The notes under the pieces: model-generated | Databases searched by the model: none | The model's input: only the letters and a program-made list of their open reading frames with translations | What the model was told of the DNA's origin: nothing | Program-made: the position numbers and the translations under genes | In this document: one piece after another, positions 14,556-23,627 of the stretch | Layout: each line of letters starts with the position of its first letter | Numbering within the stretch: the stretch's first letter is position 1 | Source of the DNA: GWB1-38-13 sp964488535 | Lineage (GTDB): Bacteria; Patescibacteriota; Microgenomatia; UBA8517 | Assembly (NCBI GenBank): GCA_964488535.1 | Contig: CAZAUT010000019.1 | Coordinates: forward strand, 1 to 34,206 | Reading direction: 5' to 3' | DNA: 34,206 bases

Positions 14556-15161
14556 ATGCATTCATATCTCATTGTTTCCGGCAGTGAAAAGTCGTTTGAT
14601 GACAAGGTGGACGAAATTGCCAAATCCAGCAACATGAAGACCGTAAGTTTCTCCGTTCAGAAAGTCGGTGATGCCAGAGATCTGAAGTCTTTTTTGGCTT
14701 TATCACAAACAGATAAAACACTCATTGTAATTAAATCCTTTAACCAGGCTACGGAGGAGTGTGCAAACGCTCTTCTGAAAACAATCGAGGAACCCCAGGA
14801 AAACATAACTTTTGCCATTCATTCCAAAAATGAAAACTCCGTTCTGCCGACGATTCGTTCCAGATGCGAAATCGTCAGAATGCGTACCGTCAAAGATACC
14901 CGCGATCTGACAGAAGTCACGGAATTTCTGGAAAAGGATCTTTTTGATATGTCAAGACAACTAATTGCCTTTAAAAAGCGGGATGAGGCTATTTTCTTTA
15001 TCGACAAGCTTCTTTTATATTTCTCACAAACAACTTCGGATACGGGTATTAAACCGGCTGTATTGGAAAAGATCGAGGCTGTAATGGAACTTAAAAAATC
15101 GCTGGAAAGAAACGGTAATATAAATCTTCATATGCTCAAATTTTTGTCCCGCATTAGGTAA
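14556..15161 (+). CDS. holB: DNA polymerase III delta'-like AAA+ clamp-loader subunit, short
   Basis: The 201-residue protein carries the clamp-loader core. TLIVIKSFNQATEECANALLKTIEEPQENITFAI, split around residues 55-90, matches the Walker B/sensor stretch of delta' and gamma/tau, where the typical reading is NALLKTLEEPP. PTIRSRCEIVRM then contains the SRC motif that supplies the arginine finger in trans. There is no P-loop, as is common for delta'. The protein is only about 60% of the usual 330 residues: the N-terminal nucleotide-binding strands are abbreviated and the C-terminal collar domain is short. It is directly followed by gyrB on the same strand, 45 bases away. A reduced delta' is the best reading. 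Confidence 0.8.
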   Translation: MHSYLIVSGSEKSFDDKVDEIAKSSNMKTVSFSVQKVGDARDLKSFLALSQTDKTLIVIKSFNQATEECANALLKTIEEPQENITFAIHSKNENSVLPTIRSRCEIVRMRTVKDTRDLTEVTEFLEKDLFDMSRQLIAFKKRDEAIFFIDKLLLYFSQTTSDTGIKPAVLEKIEAVMELKKSLERNGNINLHMLKFLSRIR

Positions 15162-15189
15162 TTGAAGTTTGTTCCTATTTATATATAAT
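15162..15189 (+). promoter_or_regulatory. Putative sigma-70-type promoter of gyrB
   Basis: TTGAAG (15162-15167) and TATAAT (15184-15189) are separated by 16 bases. The expected start of transcription is about ten bases before the gyrB ATG at 15207, leaving no room for a Shine-Dalgarno site. The promoter begins immediately after the stop of the delta' gene. Confidence 0.65.
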
Positions 15190-15206
15190 TATTTGCGTAC
15201 CAAATT

Positions 15207-17162
15207 ATGACCGATAAAAAAAGTGAGTACACGGCTTCGCAGATCCAGGTTTTGGAAGGTCTTGAACCTGTAAGAAAAAGACCGGGAATGTATATAGGTT
15301 CAACCGATTCAAGAGGTTTGCACGAGTGCTTAAGGGAAATTGTTGATAATTCGGTTGACGAATCATTTGCGGGAACAGCGGACAGGGTGATGGTCCGTAT
15401 AGAAAGCGACGGATCGATAACCGTACGTGACAACGGAAGAGGAATTCCTGTGGATAAACATACATCCGGCGTTTCCGCTCTTGAGATAACGATGACGAAA
15501 CTCCATGCCGGAGGGAAATTCGGAGGTGGTGCGTACAAAGTCTCGGGCGGATTACACGGGGTCGGAGCATCGGTAGTCAATGCATTGTCAACTTATTTTC
15601 GTGTTGTGGTTCTAAGGGACAACAAAGCCTATTACCAGGAGTATTCAAAAGGAAAGCCGAAAGAGAAGGTTAGGGAAGCTAATCAAAAACAAATCGATGA
15701 ATGGTTTTCAAAAGACTGGAAAATATCACTTGGAAAAGGCCTCACCGGAACAATAACAACTTTTATTCCTGATAAAAGTGTTTTTACCACCACCGAGTTT
15801 GAAAACGGTAAAATTAAATCCCTTCTCCGTGACAGAGCTTATCTTGTGCCCAAACTCTTCTTTTCCTTCCATGACGAAAGAGGGGGGGAAAGCGCCTGTT
15901 TTTATTTTGAGGGCGGGATCAAGTCGCTTGTAGCCCACACCAATCGCGGTAAAAATATTCTTTCCGATGTAATATATCTTAGTAAAGAGGAAGGTTCGAT
16001 CAGCTGTGAAGCAGCTCTTCAATATAACGATTCTATTAATGAAAACGTAAAAGGATATGTAAACGGAATAAATACTGTCGATGGGGGAACTCATATCACA
16101 GGTTTCCGAATGGCACTTACCCGTTCAATTACTGACTATGCAAAAAAGTTAAAAGGTGACGATAAAAACGGAAACGGCAACGGTCTTACGGGTGAGGATC
16201 TGAAGGAAGGTCTGACGGCTGTGGTTTATATAAAGATGCCGTCGGAATCGCTTCAATTTGAAAGCCAGACAAAAGCCAAGTTGAACAATCCCGAAGTTCT
16301 TGGTTTTGTTTCTTCCGTTGTAAAAGAGGGATTGGACACATATTTTGAAGAACATCCGTCCGATGCAAAAGCCATTGTCGAGAAAGTGATGCTGGCAGCC
16401 AAAGCGAGACTCGCAGCTAGAGCCGCTAAGGACGCGGTATTAAGAAAAGGGGCTCTTGACGGGGCGTCACTTCCCGGGAAACTTGCGGACTGCCAGTCAA
16501 GGGATGCGACGATTTCCGAGCTCTATATCGTCGAGGGTGATTCTGCGGGAGGATCAGCCAAACAGGGGAGAGACAGACGATTTCAGGCAATACTGCCTCT
16601 CGGAGGTAAAATTTTAAACACTGAACGCGCCCACCTTGACAAAATTATCAAATTTGATGAAATCAAAGACCTTATCGTTGCACTCGGTGCAGGAATAGGC
16701 GAGTCCTTAAACTATGAAAGGGTCAGATATCACAGGATCATAATTATGACCGACGCCGATGTCGACGGAGAGCATATCAAAACCCTTTTGTTAACCTTCT
16801 TTTTCCGGCATATGCCGGAAGTAATTTCCAAAGGTTATCTTTACATCGCGCTTCCGCCTCTTTTCAGAGTACAGTCGGGAAAAAACATTAACTACGCCTA
16901 TACGGAAGAAGAAAGAGATTCGGCAATAAAGAGTGTCACCAATACAAGATATGTTATCCAGCGATACAAAGGACTTGGGGAGATGAATCCCGAACAGTTG
17001 TGGGAAACAACAATGAATCCTGAATCAAGAATACTGAAAAAGGTTGAGGTCAATGACGCCGACGAAGCAGATAAATTGTTTTCAATTTTAATGGGTGAGG
17101 AAGTGCCACCAAGAAAGCGTTTTATCCAGACACATGCCAGGTCGGCAACCCTGGATATCTAA
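15207..17162 (+). CDS. gyrB: DNA gyrase subunit B
   Basis: This is the ATPase subunit of gyrase, which supplies energy for negative supercoiling with GyrA. The 651-residue length is that of the compact GyrB class. Motifs in order are the GHKL ATPase (EIVDNSVDESFAG, DNGRGIPVD, LHAGGKFGGGAYKVSGGLHGVGASVVNALS split across residues 95-130), the transducer domain with QTKAKLNN near 355, TOPRIM with YIVEGDSAGGSAKQGRDRRFQ and the metal acids in MTDADVDGEHI, then the C-terminal QRYKGLGEMNPEQLWETTM. It is read as GyrB rather than ParE because a GyrA with an intact GyrA box lies downstream. The gene is flanked by a promoter and a hairpin with T tract. Confidence 0.97.
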   Translation: MTDKKSEYTASQIQVLEGLEPVRKRPGMYIGSTDSRGLHECLREIVDNSVDESFAGTADRVMVRIESDGSITVRDNGRGIPVDKHTSGVSALEITMTKLHAGGKFGGGAYKVSGGLHGVGASVVNALSTYFRVVVLRDNKAYYQEYSKGKPKEKVREANQKQIDEWFSKDWKISLGKGLTGTITTFIPDKSVFTTTEFENGKIKSLLRDRAYLVPKLFFSFHDERGGESACFYFEGGIKSLVAHTNRGKNILSDVIYLSKEEGSISCEAALQYNDSINENVKGYVNGINTVDGGTHITGFRMALTRSITDYAKKLKGDDKNGNGNGLTGEDLKEGLTAVVYIKMPSESLQFESQTKAKLNNPEVLGFVSSVVKEGLDTYFEEHPSDAKAIVEKVMLAAKARLAARAAKDAVLRKGALDGASLPGKLADCQSRDATISELYIVEGDSAGGSAKQGRDRRFQAILPLGGKILNTERAHLDKIIKFDEIKDLIVALGAGIGESLNYERVRYHRIIIMTDADVDGEHIKTLLLTFFFRHMPEVISKGYLYIALPPLFRVQSGKNINYAYTEEERDSAIKSVTNTRYVIQRYKGLGEMNPEQLWETTMNPESRILKKVEVNDADEADKLFSILMGEEVPPRKRFIQTHARSATLDI

Positions 17163-17228
17163 AGGATGGTGTTTTTTTTGAAAGAAATTCCATTTTATAC
17201 AGCATTTTATAAATTTTATAAGTAGTTG

Positions 17229-17257
17229 TTGATAATCATGAAAAACTTTATTAAAAT
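17229..17257 (+). promoter_or_regulatory. Putative promoter of hppA
   Basis: TTGATA (17229-17234) and TAAAAT (17252-17257) are separated by exactly 17 bases. The predicted start of transcription, about 17264, falls at the foot of the hairpin at 17266-17281, so that hairpin would lie at the very 5' end of the hppA mRNA. Confidence 0.6.
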
Positions 17258-17265
17258 ACTTTCAT

Positions 17266-17296
17266 GCTCTTAACAAAGAGCGTTTTTATATCTTTT
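17266..17296 (+). terminator. Hairpin plus T tract between gyrB and hppA
   Basis: GCTCTT (17266-17271) pairs with AAGAGC (17276-17281) around AACA and is followed by GTTTTTATATCTTTT. This is a standard intrinsic terminator shape for gyrB. It ends only one or two bases before the hppA ATG at 17298 and lies downstream of a good promoter, so it may also act as a 5' attenuator or a stabilising 5' hairpin of hppA. Confidence 0.65.
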
Positions 17297-17297
17297 C

Positions 17298-19328
17298 ATG
17301 GATATCCAAATAATTGCTTTATTCTTTGCCCCTTTTACCGCGATTTCTGCTCTTGTTTATGGTGCGATACTGACTAAAAAGATCCTCCAAGTTGAAGAGG
17401 GAAGTGCCAAATTACAGCAAATCGCCAAGGCTGTTAGGGAAGGGGCAATGTCATATCTTCGAAGACAATTTAAGATTGTGATCCCTCTCATGATCGGTTT
17501 GGCGATTCTTATTGCTATCGTACCCTCAATGGGAATCGGTGTTTCCTTGACTTTTCTATTGGGTGCAATATTTTCTGCAGTTATCGGCTATCTTGGTATG
17601 TGGATTGCAGTTCGTGCGAATGTCAGAACTGCTAATAGTGCCGTAAAAGGTTTAAATCCGGCTCTTAAAGTTGCGTTTGGTGCAGGAACGGTTAACGGTA
17701 TGCTTCTTGTTGGACTCGGACTCCTCGGTGTGTCAATCATTTATATTTGGTCATACTTTACTTTTATAAAGGAGGGTGCCGAAGTCGTCGCCAAACACGC
17801 CACAGACGTCTTAGTCGGGTACGGATTTGGTGCTGCGCTTCTGGCTCTTTTTATGAGGGTCGGCGGAGGAATTTTCACCAAAGCAGCAGACGTTGGAGCC
17901 GATCTTGTTGGAAAAGTTGAAAAAGGTATTCCGGAAGATGATCCAAGAAATCCGGCAACCATTGCCGACAATGTCGGAGATAATGTAGGCGACTGTGCAG
18001 GAATGAGTGCCGATGTTTTTGAATCTTATGCTTTGACTATCGTTGCCGCGATGATTCTCGGTGGACAACTTTTTGGCCTTAAAGGTGTTGTCTTTCCACT
18101 TCTGGCAAGATCAGGTGCCATATGGACCTCAATGCTTGGCACACTATTTGTCAAGGCAAAGAACGAAAGCGAAAGTGCTATCAATCCTTTAATAAGAGGT
18201 TTTATTGTCTCCGCAATTGCTTCTATTGTCATATTTATGGGGTTGGCAATATTTTTGCTCGGTGAACCAAAAGCAGGATATGCCGCAGTAGTTGGAATCG
18301 TATCTATGCTCGCACTTCTTTATATTACAAAATACTATACAGGTCCCGGAGAAAAACCTGTTGTTGCAATTTCAACCTCCTCAAAAACAGGTGCGGGGAC
18401 GAATTTAATCTCCGGTCTTTCTATCGGGATGGAATCAACATTTATTTCGACTCTTGTAATTGCAGCAACCATTCTTGCCGGATATTATTTTTTGGGTTTT
18501 TATGGGATATCTCTTGCCGGCATGGGAATGCTTGCAACGACTGGAATAATTATGGCGCTCGATACTTTCGGCCCCATTTCAGATAACGCCCAAGGGATGG
18601 TTGAAATGGCTGGACTTAAGGGAAAAGCGGAAGCGGTAACGGGTGGTTTGGACGCCGTCGGAAACACTACTAAAGCCCTCACAAAGGGTTTTGCTGTAGG
18701 ATCTGCTGCAGTCGCGGCATCATCGCTTTTTGCAACATATTTCGAGGCTACAAATTTAACATCGATCGACATCTCACAACCTAAGGTGTTCGTCGGTCTT
18801 CTTCTGGGATCTGCTCTTCCGTTTCTTTTCAGTTCCCGTCTGATCGGGTCCGTTGGGCGCGCTGCTTTCCAAGTGGTAGAAGAAGTAAGACGGCAGTTTA
18901 AAACAATAAAAGGCATAATGGAAGGAAAAGCCCTACCGGATTACTCTAAAGCTGTTGAAATTGTCACATTAGCTGCACAAAAGGAACTTATTATTCCCGC
19001 TGCTATGGTAATTTCTGCGCCTATTTTAGTTGGGTTTTTGGGGGCGGAAACTTTGGGAGGATTTTTGGGTGGCGTTGTTGCATCTGGGCTTATGCTTGCC
19101 ATATTTATGTGTAACACCGGGGGTGCGTGGGATAATGCGAAAAAGTACATTGAAGATGGAAATTTCGGAGGTAAAGGAAGTGATACACACAAAGCTGCGG
19201 TTGTAGGCGACACTGTAGGTGACCCATTAAAAGATACAGCCGGTCCTGCGCTCAATCCCATGATGAAGATCGTTCAAATCGTGGCGCTTCTCATTGCTCC
19301 TAGTATTATCCAATTGGTGGGTAAGTAA
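17298..19328 (+). CDS. hppA: Membrane-bound proton-pumping pyrophosphatase, K+-independent type
   Basis: This enzyme couples hydrolysis of pyrophosphate to cation export. The 676-residue protein has about 16 membrane helices. The catalytic signature ADVGADLVGKVEKGIPEDDP and the following RNPATIADNVGDNVGDCAG span residues 197-235, and the C-terminal GAWDNAKKYIEDG and VGDTVGDPLKDTAGPALNP complete the active site. The residues that separate the subclasses read GNTTKALTKGFA, with Lys at about 459 and Thr at about 462. This is the pattern of K+-independent H+-pumping enzymes; K+-dependent ones have Ala and Gly there. Such pumps suit fermentative cells with little respiratory capacity. Its ATG follows directly on the T tract of an upstream hairpin. 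Confidence 0.95.
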   Translation: MDIQIIALFFAPFTAISALVYGAILTKKILQVEEGSAKLQQIAKAVREGAMSYLRRQFKIVIPLMIGLAILIAIVPSMGIGVSLTFLLGAIFSAVIGYLGMWIAVRANVRTANSAVKGLNPALKVAFGAGTVNGMLLVGLGLLGVSIIYIWSYFTFIKEGAEVVAKHATDVLVGYGFGAALLALFMRVGGGIFTKAADVGADLVGKVEKGIPEDDPRNPATIADNVGDNVGDCAGMSADVFESYALTIVAAMILGGQLFGLKGVVFPLLARSGAIWTSMLGTLFVKAKNESESAINPLIRGFIVSAIASIVIFMGLAIFLLGEPKAGYAAVVGIVSMLALLYITKYYTGPGEKPVVAISTSSKTGAGTNLISGLSIGMESTFISTLVIAATILAGYYFLGFYGISLAGMGMLATTGIIMALDTFGPISDNAQGMVEMAGLKGKAEAVTGGLDAVGNTTKALTKGFAVGSAAVAASSLFATYFEATNLTSIDISQPKVFVGLLLGSALPFLFSSRLIGSVGRAAFQVVEEVRRQFKTIKGIMEGKALPDYSKAVEIVTLAAQKELIIPAAMVISAPILVGFLGAETLGGFLGGVVASGLMLAIFMCNTGGAWDNAKKYIEDGNFGGKGSDTHKAAVVGDTVGDPLKDTAGPALNPMMKIVQIVALLIAPSIIQLVGK

Positions 19329-19366
19329 TTTTCCGATATTGCTATTTAAAATCCTTATTTGTTGCG

Positions 19367-19372
19367 TATAAT
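19367..19372 (+). promoter_or_regulatory. -10 box for a leaderless methyltransferase mRNA
   Basis: TATAAT is followed by GAATTGTT and then the ATG at 19381, placing the expected transcription start at the initiation codon. No convincing -35 is seen at the right distance. Confidence 0.5.
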
Positions 19373-19380
19373 GAATTGTT

Positions 19381-20037
19381 ATGGATACAAAAAATTTCTG
19401 GGAGGAGTGGTGGACAAAAGCAGATGACGACGGATGGGATGATACACCTTCTCTCTTTGCCCAATTTGCGCTAAGTTATTTTCCCCATCCAAAAAACGCA
19501 ACCATGCTTGAGTTGGGAGCAGGACTTGGAAAAGACACACGTTACTTCGCCCAACATGGTTTTTATGTNNNNNNNNNNGACAAAGCTCTTGATCTTTCAA
19601 AATGGGAAAGTTCAATGCAGAAAATCACCAACATTCATCATCAAAACGTTGATATAAAAAATCCTCTGCCGTTCGAATCAAACAGATTTGATGTTGTTTA
19701 CGCCCATGCCGTACTTCATTACTTCTCGCACGAAACAACCGATCAGATTTTCTCCGAAATTCATCGGGTATTAAAAGACGGCGGTGTTTTTGCCACCCTT
19801 CTTAAGTCCAAGGAAGATCCTGAAGTTTTGAGATCCTTAAAACTTGACGAAAATTTCTACCAAACACCTCAGGGTATTGTCGAAAGATTTTTTACCGTAG
19901 AGGAAGTGCAGTCGGAAACAAATGGCTTATTCAAACCCGTCGTCCTGGACGCCTCGGAACAGATTCACGAAACCGAAAATGCCACCTTTATCAGATATAT
20001 CGGTTTAAAAATTCCCCAGGGCGGCCAAATCCATTAA
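19381..20037 (+). CDS. Class I SAM-dependent methyltransferase (contains 10 unknown bases)
   Basis: The 218-residue protein starts NFWEEWWTKADDDGWDDTP, and motif I, MLELGAGLGKDTRYFA (42-57), identifies a Methyltransf_11/25-type fold. NRFDVVYAHAVLHYFSH and IFSEIHRVLKDGGVFATLL are motifs IV-VI. Ten N bases interrupt codons 63-66, at the second strand where the ribose-binding acid is expected, so that residue cannot be checked. The reading frame on both sides agrees. The C-terminal part (RFFTVEEVQSETNGLF) is typical of small-molecule or tellurite-resistance-like methyltransferases. The substrate is unknown. A membrane protein gene follows after four bases. Confidence 0.8.
   Translation: MDTKNFWEEWWTKADDDGWDDTPSLFAQFALSYFPHPKNATMLELGAGLGKDTRYFAQHGFYXXXXDKALDLSKWESSMQKITNIHHQNVDIKNPLPFESNRFDVVYAHAVLHYFSHETTDQIFSEIHRVLKDGGVFATLLKSKEDPEVLRSLKLDENFYQTPQGIVERFFTVEEVQSETNGLFKPVVLDASEQIHETENATFIRYIGLKIPQGGQIH
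19569..19578. other. Run of 10 N (assembly gap or masked bases)
   Basis: These ten undetermined bases lie inside a methyltransferase gene. The frame is conserved across them if the length is truly ten, which suggests a masked ambiguity or a short, correctly sized gap. A scaffold gap of arbitrary size is also possible. Confidence 0.95.
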
Positions 20038-20041
20038 TAGT

Positions 20042-20932
20042 ATGCCAATCAGGATAATTAAATTTATTATTTTTAACATGGCTCTCTTTACCTTCATAGC
20101 TTTTCTTTTTTTGGTATACCTTGCAGTTATTATGTTAAACGTCCGTTATCTGCAATCCTCTTTCAACAAATACGACGTCTACAATAAAACCTCTTTATTG
20201 ATTTATAAAGAAGCCGAAAAATTATTAACTTCTCAGGCGTTAACAGGCGAGAAAGACACGTCGGTTTTGGATCCGGCGGATAAAGAGAAAATGGAAATAA
20301 TAATCAGAGAAAACATTTCCTTCATAAATGATGATAACACCCGCGATTTTTTAGATACAAACGTAAAATACGTAATCTCGTATTTGAACGGGTCCTCACC
20401 GGATTTTCTGTTGTATTTTCCTGTAGAGTATTGGGCCAAATCAAGCAAGTTTATTTCACAGGTCCCGGATTATCTTAAAGGCGGAAATGTAAATGTTGAG
20501 ACAATGTTGGAAACAAATAACATTAATAAACGGGAAATACAAAATCTTATTTCGCATCTGAACAACACCGCTATTTATATTAATATATTAATATTTTCCC
20601 TTTTGTGCATTTTCGTTTTCCTTTGTTTTGTATGGGTAATTTCCGATAAACCGATTCCAAAGGCTCAATCGTTCGGAAAACTGATTACTTATATCGGCAT
20701 ATCACTGTTATTTCTTGTCTGGCTCTTTTATACAGCAACGGAAAATATAATTCTAAGACAAAAAGGCATTCCGTCTTTTAACCGGGAACTTGTTGAAATA
20801 TTCTATCCCGTTTTTTCAAAACCGTTAATTTTTCTTTTTTCGGTTTTCGGAATTCTCCAGCTTATTTTGGGTGTAATATTGTTTAATAAAAATTATAAAA
20901 ATGAGCTTGTAAGTAAGGGTAAAGTTAGGTAA
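20042..20932 (+). CDS. Conserved-looking membrane protein of unknown function
   Basis: I do not recognise this 296-residue protein. It has an N-terminal membrane helix (about 5-35), a hydrophilic segment of about 140 residues with helical, charged character (KEAEKLLTSQAL, DPADKEKMEIIIREN), and three C-terminal helices (about 178-201, 216-238 and 265-288). With four helices the middle domain and both ends can be placed by the positive-inside rule: the middle domain is probably extracellular. The start is four bases after the methyltransferase stop, so the two are probably cotranscribed. The next gene is gyrA. Confidence 0.7.
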   Translation: MPIRIIKFIIFNMALFTFIAFLFLVYLAVIMLNVRYLQSSFNKYDVYNKTSLLIYKEAEKLLTSQALTGEKDTSVLDPADKEKMEIIIRENISFINDDNTRDFLDTNVKYVISYLNGSSPDFLLYFPVEYWAKSSKFISQVPDYLKGGNVNVETMLETNNINKREIQNLISHLNNTAIYINILIFSLLCIFVFLCFVWVISDKPIPKAQSFGKLITYIGISLLFLVWLFYTATENIILRQKGIPSFNRELVEIFYPVFSKPLIFLFSVFGILQLILGVILFNKNYKNELVSKGKVR

Positions 20933-20971
20933 AATTAAACATATAAGACAACCGTATTTAGTTATTTATTA

Positions 20972-20999
20972 GGATTTGGTGCTTCGAGTTTAGAGTTTT
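20972..20999. repeat. Four 7-bp units upstream of gyrA
   Basis: GGATTTG, GTGCTTC, GAGTTTA and GAGTTTT follow in strict 7-bp phase from 20972 to 20999, eleven bases before the gyrA ATG. They are of the same GGATTTA/GAGTTTG type as the right arm of the element at 2435-2462, but here no left arm is visible. Confidence 0.55.
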
Positions 21000-21009
21000 T
21001 TTATTTATT

Positions 21010-23622
21010 ATGGATATAGGAAAAATCCGCCCTACAGAAATAACTTCGGAACTTTCGAAATCGTATGTCGACTATGCCATGAGCGTTATTGTAGCCAGGG
21101 CACTTCCTGATGTCAGGGACGGTTTAAAACCTGTTCACCGGCGTATTCTTTACGCCATGCAGCAGATGGGACTAACACACGCTTCCGGTTTTACTAAAAG
21201 CGCTAAAGTTGTCGGTGAGGTTTTGGGAAAGTACCATCCGCATGGCGACATGGCTGTTTACGATGCGCTGGTTAGGATGGCTCAATCATTTTCATTAAGA
21301 TATCCGCTTATTAAAGGTCAGGGTAATTTTGGATCCGTGGACGGAGATTCGGCTGCAGCCATGCGTTACACCGAAGTAAAACTGGCAGCCATATCCGAAT
21401 GGATGCTGAAAGATATCGATAAAGATACTGTAGACTTCATCGATAATTTTGACACGACACTAAAAGAACCTGTATTTCTTCCATCCCTTCTTCCAAACCT
21501 GCTTTTAATGGGGTCCGAAGGAATTGCCGTAGGAATGGCTACAAAGATACCTCCCCACAATTTGTCCGAAGTTATAGCAGGTACAATTGAGACGATAAAA
21601 AAAGGTCGTGTAATCACAGATTCCCAAATTCACGAAGAAAAAACCGACTTTGTGATAAAGAAAATTAATCTTGTGGCTTCAGGTGAAGAAAAAAAACTTG
21701 ATGGATCGGAAATTAATTCGCAAAATATCAGCTTCGACAGCGACATCTCGGTGGAAGATCTGATGGCGTTCATTCCGGGTCCGGATTTTCCCACCGGTGC
21801 AGCAATTTATGACTCTGCATCGATGAAAGAGGTATATTTAACAGGAAGGGGAAGAATTGTTGTCCGCGGGGTTGCGGAAATTACCGAAGCGACAAACGGT
21901 AAGACGCAGATAATCATAAGCCAAATCCCGTATCAGGTTAACAAGTCCGAGCTTGTTAAAAAAATCGCTGATCTTGTCAAGGAGAAAAAAATCGTCGGCA
22001 TAGCGGATCTTCGCGATGAATCGGACAAGGATGGTATGAGAGTTGCGATCGATCTTAAACGCGACGCAAAACCCAAGTCTGTTTTAAACAACATCTATAA
22101 ACATACCAAACTGCAATCGTCTTTTCCTGCAAATTTTGTCGCTCTTGTTGACGGAACTCCCCATACGCTGAACCTTAAAGAAATTCTTGTTGAGTATGTA
22201 AAACACCGGCAAAAGGTGGTTACAAGAAGAACTATATTTGAACTTACGGAAGCCAAAAGACGGGCACATATTCTGGAAGGTCTTAAGATAGCTCTTGATA
22301 ATCTTGACGAGGTAATTAAAACCATCAGAAACAGCAAAACACAGGAGGATGCAAAAAATAATCTTGTATCCCGTTTCAAGCTTTCCGAAATTCAGGCAAC
22401 TGCAATTTTGGACATGCAGCTTCGCCGTCTTGCAGCTCTCGAAAGGGAAAAAATTGAAAAAGAGTATGAAGAAATAAAAAAATTGATAGACCGTCTTATA
22501 TCTATCCTTAAAAATCCTCAAAAAGTACTCAATATCATAATTGATGAACTGACATTTATTAAGGAGAAATTCGGAGATGGTAGGTCAACGAAAATTTACA
22601 AACAAAAAATAGGCGAATTCTCCGAAGAAGACCTTATTCCCAAGGAAGAAACATTAATTACAATTACAAAAACAGGTTACATAAAAAGAGTCCCAAGAAC
22701 TACATATAAAGCCCAAAGAAGGGGAGGAAAAGGGGTGGTTGGGATGACAACCAAGGAAGAGGACGAGATTCTTCATATGGTTTCCGCCTCAACACACGAC
22801 ACTCTTTTGTTTTTTACCAACAAGGGAAAGGTGTACGGAACAAAGGTCTGGGATATAAACGAGGGAAGCCGTCAGGCAAAAGGCCAGGCAATAGTTAATA
22901 TTTTAAATACCGAGCAGGGTGAAGAGGTCATGTCGATTTTACCAATGAGCGATACGGGAAAGCACTTAATAATTTCCACATCCAAAGGGATTGTAAAAAA
23001 GACGGCGGTTGAAGAATTTCGAAATATGCGCGCCTCGGGAATCATCGCCATAAGACTCGATCAGGACGACTCTCTGGTTTCCGTTCAGGAGACAAGCGGT
23101 GACGACCACGTCCTATTAATCACCAAAAAAGGTAAGGCAATTCGATTTCCTGAAGCCAACACCCGTCCGATGGGAAGAGCTACTTCGGGCATGAAAGGTA
23201 TCCGTTTGGACAAAGACGACTTGGTTATCGGCATGGAAATTTTTCCGCCTAAACACGTAGAGTACGATGACAAGCGGAAAAAGACATTCAGAGATCTTTT
23301 AACCATATCCGAAAAGGGTCTCGGGAAAAGAACCCCTCTGCATCTGTTTCCAATACAAAAACGGGCGGGGAAGGGGGTTAAAGCGGGCGTTGTCAACACC
23401 AAAACGGGTGTAATTACAGCAGAAGTAGTAGTTAACGAAAAAGTCGACCAGATTGTTATTACATCAAGATTTGGGCAGGTTATAAAATTGCCTGTAAAAA
23501 ATATTCCGCAAATGGGTCGTGCCACACAAGGGGTAATTTTAATGCGCTTCACCGACAAAACCGACGGAGTTGCAGCAATGACAACTCTGGAAAAAGAAAT
23601 CGATGAGGAAGAAGAGAAATAA
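21010..23622 (+). CDS. gyrA: DNA gyrase subunit A
   Basis: This is the DNA cleavage-religation subunit. The 870-residue protein has the winged-helix/tower region (SYVDYAMSVIVARALPDVRDGLKPVHRRILY split across 18-48), the quinolone-region helix GKYHPHGDMAVYDALVRMAQ (73-92), the catalytic tyrosine Y120 in AAMRYTE, and the C-terminal beta-pinwheel. The GyrA box QRRGGKGV is present, so this is gyrase and not topoisomerase IV. The residue aligned with E. coli Ser83 is Met81, while the acid at the Asp87 position (D85) is kept. The C-terminus ends in an acidic tail, DEEEEK. It stops five bases from the convergent hydrolase gene with no terminator hairpin between them. Confidence 0.97.
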   Translation: MDIGKIRPTEITSELSKSYVDYAMSVIVARALPDVRDGLKPVHRRILYAMQQMGLTHASGFTKSAKVVGEVLGKYHPHGDMAVYDALVRMAQSFSLRYPLIKGQGNFGSVDGDSAAAMRYTEVKLAAISEWMLKDIDKDTVDFIDNFDTTLKEPVFLPSLLPNLLLMGSEGIAVGMATKIPPHNLSEVIAGTIETIKKGRVITDSQIHEEKTDFVIKKINLVASGEEKKLDGSEINSQNISFDSDISVEDLMAFIPGPDFPTGAAIYDSASMKEVYLTGRGRIVVRGVAEITEATNGKTQIIISQIPYQVNKSELVKKIADLVKEKKIVGIADLRDESDKDGMRVAIDLKRDAKPKSVLNNIYKHTKLQSSFPANFVALVDGTPHTLNLKEILVEYVKHRQKVVTRRTIFELTEAKRRAHILEGLKIALDNLDEVIKTIRNSKTQEDAKNNLVSRFKLSEIQATAILDMQLRRLAALEREKIEKEYEEIKKLIDRLISILKNPQKVLNIIIDELTFIKEKFGDGRSTKIYKQKIGEFSEEDLIPKEETLITITKTGYIKRVPRTTYKAQRRGGKGVVGMTTKEEDEILHMVSASTHDTLLFFTNKGKVYGTKVWDINEGSRQAKGQAIVNILNTEQGEEVMSILPMSDTGKHLIISTSKGIVKKTAVEEFRNMRASGIIAIRLDQDDSLVSVQETSGDDHVLLITKKGKAIRFPEANTRPMGRATSGMKGIRLDKDDLVIGMEIFPPKHVEYDDKRKKTFRDLLTISEKGLGKRTPLHLFPIQKRAGKGVKAGVVNTKTGVITAEVVVNEKVDQIVITSRFGQVIKLPVKNIPQMGRATQGVILMRFTDKTDGVAAMTTLEKEIDEEEEK

Positions 23623-23627
23623 AACAC

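Noticed and set aside
15726..16094. Long antisense frames inside gyrB, hppA and gyrA
   Set aside because: They are shadows of strongly conserved genes on the other strand, with no recognisable product.
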